Assembly: GCA_017507285.1 (NCBI GenBank)
Contig: JAFWBF010000069.1
Span: forward strand, 1-8,023
Origin: Bacteroidales bacterium
GTDB taxonomy: Bacteria; Bacteroidota; Bacteroidia; Bacteroidales; P3
Reading direction: 5' to 3'
Length of the DNA stretch: 8,023 bases
Numbering within the stretch: position 1 is the first letter of the stretch; each line of letters starts with the position of its first letter. Shown piece after piece: positions 5,510 to 8,023 of this stretch. Position numbers and translations under genes: made by a program. The notes beneath the pieces were generated by a model, which was given only the letters and a program-made list of their open reading frames with translations, was not told the DNA's origin and searched no databases.

Positions 5510-6108
5510 ACCCACAACTAACAGACAAGGCCATTAGAGACTACAAGTTGGTATGCTTGGCTCGCGAAAAAGGTGACGAAAGAGCATTCTCCGACTTACT
5601 GAAGCTATACAGAGAACCTCTGTATCTTATGCTACTAAAGATGACCAACGACCCTGTTGAAGCCGACGATTTGACTATCGAAGCCTTCAGCAAGGCTTTC
5701 CGTTCGTTGCACCTATATTCGCCAACCCATGCTTTCAGCACTTGGCTATTTACCATCGCTTCCAACAATTGTATAGACTTCATAAGAAAAAAACGCCTAA
5801 ACACCATATCTATCAACAACGTTTACAACAACGAGGAGGAGGAAAAATCCGAAATGCAAATAGCCTCGTCCAACCCTACTCCCGAAGAAGAAGTGATAAC
5901 CGAACAACGCATAAAAATAATGCGTCAGGCTGTGCAACTACTAAAACCTCGCTACAGAAGACTTGTGGAGATGAGGTATTTCGAAGAACTATCGTACGAC
6001 GAAATATCGGAAAAAATGAACCTCCCCTTGGGAACAGTAAAAGCACAATTGTTCAGAGCTCGCGACCTGCTGTACAATATACTTAAAGACAGAAAAGATC
6101 TTATATAA
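5497..6108 (+). CDS. ECF-type (sigma-24 family) RNA polymerase sigma factor
   Basis: 203-residue sigma factor that would redirect RNA polymerase to its own promoter set. Sigma region 2 covers about 27-98 (RAFSDLLKLYREPLYLMLLK, ADDLTIEAFSKAFRSL at 56-71, FSTWLFTIASNNCIDFIRKK at 80-99). An acidic linker (NNEEEEKSE, 111-119) joins it to region 4 (about 138-197), whose helix-turn-helix reads LSYDEISEKMNLPLGTVKAQ (165-184). The ATG at 5497 lies inside the end of the glycosyltransferase gene, a 13-nt overlap that suggests translational coupling. No anti-sigma factor gene lies beside it; the next gene encodes an outer-membrane barrel. The length, with about 20 extra N-terminal residues and the acidic linker, is within the family range. 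The stimulus and target promoters are not visible. Confidence 0.95.
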   Translation: METVNPQLTDKAIRDYKLVCLAREKGDERAFSDLLKLYREPLYLMLLKMTNDPVEADDLTIEAFSKAFRSLHLYSPTHAFSTWLFTIASNNCIDFIRKKRLNTISINNVYNNEEEEKSEMQIASSNPTPEEEVITEQRIKIMRQAVQLLKPRYRRLVEMRYFEELSYDEISEKMNLPLGTVKAQLFRARDLLYNILKDRKDLI

Positions 6109-6119
6109 CTTCCACAGAC

Positions 6120-7013
6120 ATGAACATCAAAACATTTGTGGCAACACTGCTAACGGCGTTGCTATGTACGTTGCAACATAATGCCACGGCACAATCAGAC
6201 AGCAACAACGAACCCTTCGACTTTGTAGGTCTATCGGTATTCATTGATGCAGGAGCAACACTGCCCAGCAACCATACTGCCGCCTTCTACAACGGCCGCC
6301 AAGGCAACCAAAACACCATAGACCGCATACTTTACAGCGAAATGTATGGCTACGACATTTGGCGTAACCTTGTCGACTTGGAACTAATATCACCATCGGC
6401 AATACCATCGTATCGCGAACTGGAAATAGTAGAACCGGCATCAACACAATATTCGATTTCTATGCAGCTGGGACTAGGTTTTAGGTACGACTTCGTGAAA
6501 CGCTTTGGAATGATAGCCCGTTTCGACTACCTAAAGCTAACGGCCAAGGGAATATTCAACCTCTCGAGCGGTGCACCGTCGTCCATACTTAGCAACCGCG
6601 ACCAATACATACCCTGCGGAATATACGGCACCGAAACTCGTACATATATCGACTTGGGACTATTTAAAAGTTTCGCCATAAGCGACAACCTACGGTTTGT
6701 ACTCGACTTTGGCCTAAACATCAACAGTACCAAGGTGCTTACAAACTCGATGGAGATTGGAGGCAAAGAGTATAGCATACTTGACGTGTGGAACGGCAAT
6801 TCGCCAAACATGGGTATGCAAGCCTACGAGTACTACCAATCCGGCATAGGCTACGGCTTGTTTATATCGCCCAACATCGAATATATACTTCCAAACGCCA
6901 TGGGTGTAGATTTAGGCTTTTCGTTCTATTACACAAAAATAAATATCCCGGGCTACGAGGCTTTTGCACCTCAGTATACAGTGTATATCCGCTTTCTTAC
7001 CAACAAATTCTGA
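6120..7013 (+). CDS. Outer-membrane beta-barrel protein, function unknown
   Basis: 297-residue exported protein. The signal peptide is residues 1-24: positively charged start, hydrophobic stretch TFVATLLTALLCTL, and an AxA cleavage site (A22-T23-A24). C16 does not lie in a lipobox, so it is not a lipoprotein. The mature part shows alternating beta strands with aromatic girdles (FVGLSVFIDAGATL at 35-48, SISMQLGLGFRYDF at 112-125, MIARFDYLKL at 131-140, TYIDLGLFKSFAI at 175-187, LRFVLDFGLNI at 191-201, MGVDLGFSFYYTKI at 261-274) and ends in a strand closing with Phe (VYIRFLTNKF), the usual barrel-assembly signal. About 8-10 strands fit. It starts 11 nt after the sigma-factor gene and ends 1 nt before the next, so it belongs to the same unit. 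I do not recognise a specific family; transport or sensing roles are both open. Confidence 0.82.
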   Translation: MNIKTFVATLLTALLCTLQHNATAQSDSNNEPFDFVGLSVFIDAGATLPSNHTAAFYNGRQGNQNTIDRILYSEMYGYDIWRNLVDLELISPSAIPSYRELEIVEPASTQYSISMQLGLGFRYDFVKRFGMIARFDYLKLTAKGIFNLSSGAPSSILSNRDQYIPCGIYGTETRTYIDLGLFKSFAISDNLRFVLDFGLNINSTKVLTNSMEIGGKEYSILDVWNGNSPNMGMQAYEYYQSGIGYGLFISPNIEYILPNAMGVDLGFSFYYTKINIPGYEAFAPQYTVYIRFLTNKF

Positions 7014-7014
7014 C

Positions 7015-7548
7015 ATGATTGAATTTAAAGAATTATCGGCCGACAACCTCGGCTTTGCCCAGAATGTATTCGAAACATCGTTTCCTATCGACGAACGCCC
7101 ACTGTTCGACACCATCCTCCACGCCCGAAACAAAACAATATTTCACTTCAACGTGGTGTATCTCAACGGCAATCCTGTGGGAATATTCAGCTATTGGACT
7201 TTCGACAAATTTGCATACGTCGAGCATTTTGCCGTTGGCGAACAATACCGCAACAACGGCATGGGCCAAAGGATAATGAAACATTTTCTGTTGCACATAC
7301 CCCAAGTGGTGCTGGAGGTAGAGATGCCCACCACCGCCATGGCACAACGCCGCATAGAGTTTTACAAACGGATGGGCTTTACCACCAACCCCTACAGCTA
7401 TAGCCAACCCTCGTATCACAACGACGGCAACTCGCTGCCAATGATTATAATGTCGCTCTCTCCACTATCGGCCTCCACCTTTGCCGAAGTGAAACAATGC
7501 CTATACTCCGAAGTATATCACGCCGAATGCATTGCGGAAAACAACTAG
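7015..7548 (+). CDS. GNAT-family N-acetyltransferase
   Basis: 177-residue acyltransferase that would use acetyl-CoA on an unknown amine. Motif A, VEHFAVGEQYRNNGMGQRIM (69-88), contains the pyrophosphate-binding R79-x-x-G82-x-G84. The preceding strand is NPVGIFSYWTF (53-63), and motif B reads RRIEFYKRMGF (112-122). The tail after 145 is probably an extra strand and helix. ATG at 7015 is preferred over an upstream in-frame ATG at 6964, because the former follows the barrel-gene stop by 1 nt and gives a standard GNAT N-terminus (MIEFKELSADN). Last gene of the four-gene unit. It may be a passenger; a link to envelope modification is only suggested by position. Confidence 0.9.
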   Translation: MIEFKELSADNLGFAQNVFETSFPIDERPLFDTILHARNKTIFHFNVVYLNGNPVGIFSYWTFDKFAYVEHFAVGEQYRNNGMGQRIMKHFLLHIPQVVLEVEMPTTAMAQRRIEFYKRMGFTTNPYSYSQPSYHNDGNSLPMIIMSLSPLSASTFAEVKQCLYSEVYHAECIAENN

Positions 7549-7581
7549 TTATTCCTTCGCCGGCTAAGGCAACAAAGTATT

Positions 7582-7688
7582 AAGGCAACTTCTAAAAACT
7601 CCACGTTCTATTAAATATCATCTTGAAATAAAAGGTTCAAAGAATTCTTTTTATTACTCCGAAACGTGTAATCTTTAGAAGTTGCCTT
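7582..7688. mobile_element. Candidate MITE: 107 bp with 26-bp terminal inverted repeats
   Basis: The left end AAGGCAACTTCTAAA continues to CACGTT (7582-7607), and the right end 7663-7688 is its reverse complement with 3 mismatches in 26; the outer 15 bases match exactly. TTA occurs at 7580-7582 and 7688-7690, consistent with a 3-bp target duplication overlapping the outer base. The 55-bp interior is AT-rich, has no ORF, and contains the palindrome AAAGAATTCTTT (7639-7650). It looks like a non-autonomous derivative of an insertion sequence; the parent is not identified. An alternative is a plain long hairpin acting as the operon's transcription end. Confidence 0.6.
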
Positions 7689-7781
7689 TAATTGCAATAC
7701 TTGTATTTTGTCAATTATTAATACTCTGATTTCAGTTAGTGATAGCCAAAAGCCAAATCTATAATGTTGATATTCTGTATG

Positions 7782-7806
7782 TTTTCTTTCGAACTGCGAA
7801 AGAAAA
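7782..7806. repeat. Perfect 10-bp hairpin TTTTCTTTCG / CGAAAGAAAA
   Basis: Arms 7782-7791 and 7797-7806 pair perfectly around the 5-nt loop AACTG. No clean T-run follows it, so a terminator role is doubtful. Confidence 0.55.
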
Positions 7807-7888
7807 GTTTTCGAGAGAGAGAACAGCAATGTTCGATTGAAATATTGAAAGGGCGTTGCTTTGCCGAGAGCGGTTTATTATGGCTAAA

Positions 7889-7910
7889 CATGCCGCCTTC
7901 GGCGAGCATG
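7889..7910. repeat. GC-rich hairpin abutting the tandem repeat
   Basis: CATGC and CGCC (7889-7897) pair with GGCG and GCATG (7901-7910) around a TTC loop with one bulged A at 7905. It ends on the first base of the 23-bp tandem repeat, so the two may form one repeat unit. Confidence 0.55.
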
Positions 7911-7978
7911 GATGCCGACGTGCTGAAAGGGTGGATGCCGACGTGCTGAAAAGGTGGTGAACGACGTTCGAAAAGGGT
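7910..7978. repeat. Three tandem 23-bp repeats
   Basis: Units 7910-7932 and 7933-7955 begin with GGATGCCGACGTGCTGAAA and differ at a single base (unit 1 ...AAAGGGT, unit 2 ...AAAAGGT). Unit 3 (7956-7978) has the same length and a diverged but clear match (GACGT core, AAAAGGGT end). The 23-nt unit is not a multiple of three, which argues against coding. Likely a small variable-number repeat. Confidence 0.8.
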
Positions 7979-7987
7979 GGTCTGCAA

Positions 7988-8019
7988 ATGCCATGAGCGA
8001 ATATTCCTCATGCCATGAG
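7988..8019. repeat. Duplicated ATGCCATGAG with internal dyad
   Basis: ATGCCATGAG occurs at 7988-7997 and 8010-8019, 22 nt apart. Between them CATGAG and CTCATG (7992-7997, 8007-8012) form a dyad around GAATATTC. The repeat may continue past the window edge. Confidence 0.5.
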
Positions 8020-8023
8020 TAGA

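Larger units (their letters stand above)
7549..8023. other. 475-nt non-coding, repeat-rich tail of the window
   Basis: No convincing gene. Short frames on both strands here lack family features and run through repeats. It holds a near-palindrome just after the operon (7554-7569), a duplicated TAAGGCAAC (7565-7573 and 7581-7589), the MITE-like element, two hairpins (7782-7806, 7889-7910), a 23-bp tandem repeat and a duplicated ATGCCATGAG. No standard terminator for the operon is visible. Base composition shifts to GC-rich after about 7850. Confidence 0.7.

Noticed and set aside
6120..6185. Lipoprotein signal on the barrel protein (Cys16)
   Set aside because: The residues before C16 are A-L-L, which do not form a lipobox; the A22-T23-A24 site for signal peptidase I fits better.
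7033..7419. 128-codon open frame on the minus strand
   Set aside because: Antisense to the GNAT gene, whose motifs A and B are clear; no independent support.
7554..7569. Terminator for the four-gene operon
   Set aside because: CCTTCGCCGGCTAAGG is nearly palindromic but leaves no loop and no T-run follows.
7611..7829. 72-codon minus-strand frame
   Set aside because: It begins inside the MITE-like element and has low-complexity AT-driven content with no recognisable domain.
7736..8011. 91-codon minus-strand frame over the repeat tract
   Set aside because: Its sequence runs through a hairpin and 23-bp tandem repeats whose length is not a multiple of three; no domain, promoter or ribosome site.

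Overview
The window looks like a chromosomal piece from the order Bacteroidales (phylum Bacteroidota). Four candidate promoters carry the phylum's TAnnTTTG -7 box, most gene starts lack a Shine-Dalgarno sequence, base composition is AT-rich, and the proteins (a Cys-poor-tail Tgt, a His/Cys-rich Fur protein, a GT2 - ECF sigma - barrel cluster) fit that phylum. I cannot assign a genus.

Layout. (1) 1-1819, minus strand: a hydrogenase-type operon. A 131-residue thioredoxin-like [2Fe-2S] protein (HndB-like) is followed after 20 nt by the flavin/NADH subunit (HydB/HndC, NuoF family), which is cut by the window edge. These are subunits of soluble NAD(P)-linked, often electron-bifurcating [FeFe]-hydrogenases; the catalytic HydA/HndD should lie beyond the left edge. 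(2) 1820-2115: an AT-rich divergent promoter region. (3) 2116-2577, plus: a Fur-family metalloregulator with an unusual cysteine load. (4) 2578-3101: a 524-nt gap between convergent genes. It has no gene but is densely structured: one clear terminator, several hairpins, and a 22-nt-period array of four CATCGGGATG boxes whose last copy is inverted and closes an 18-bp perfect stem. (5) 3102-4232, minus: tRNA-guanine transglycosylase (queuosine pathway). (6) 4239-4345: two divergent promoters that interleave. (7) 4346-7548, plus: a tightly packed four-gene unit: membrane GT2-like glycosyltransferase, ECF sigma factor (13-nt overlap), outer-membrane beta-barrel protein (11-nt gap), GNAT acetyltransferase (1-nt gap). 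(8) 7549-8023: no credible gene. It holds a 107-bp MITE-like element with 26-bp terminal inverted repeats and TTA on both sides, two hairpins and a 23-bp tandem repeat.

How the parts may work together. The hydrogenase proteins handle redox balance of NADH and ferredoxin in an anaerobe; the divergent Fur-type regulator is a natural but unproven candidate for sensing metal or redox state at that promoter region. The plus-strand unit looks like an envelope module in which sigma factor, surface glycosyltransferase and barrel protein are co-expressed; no anti-sigma gene is visible.

The most unusual signals are non-coding: the 22-nt array at 2849-2929 and the mobile/repeat tract at 7582-7978. Among proteins, the GT2 enzyme with degenerate nucleotide-binding acidic residues, the Tgt without its zinc cysteines and the Cys-rich Fur protein deserve a second look. 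I saw no clear sign of a wholly new multi-gene system.
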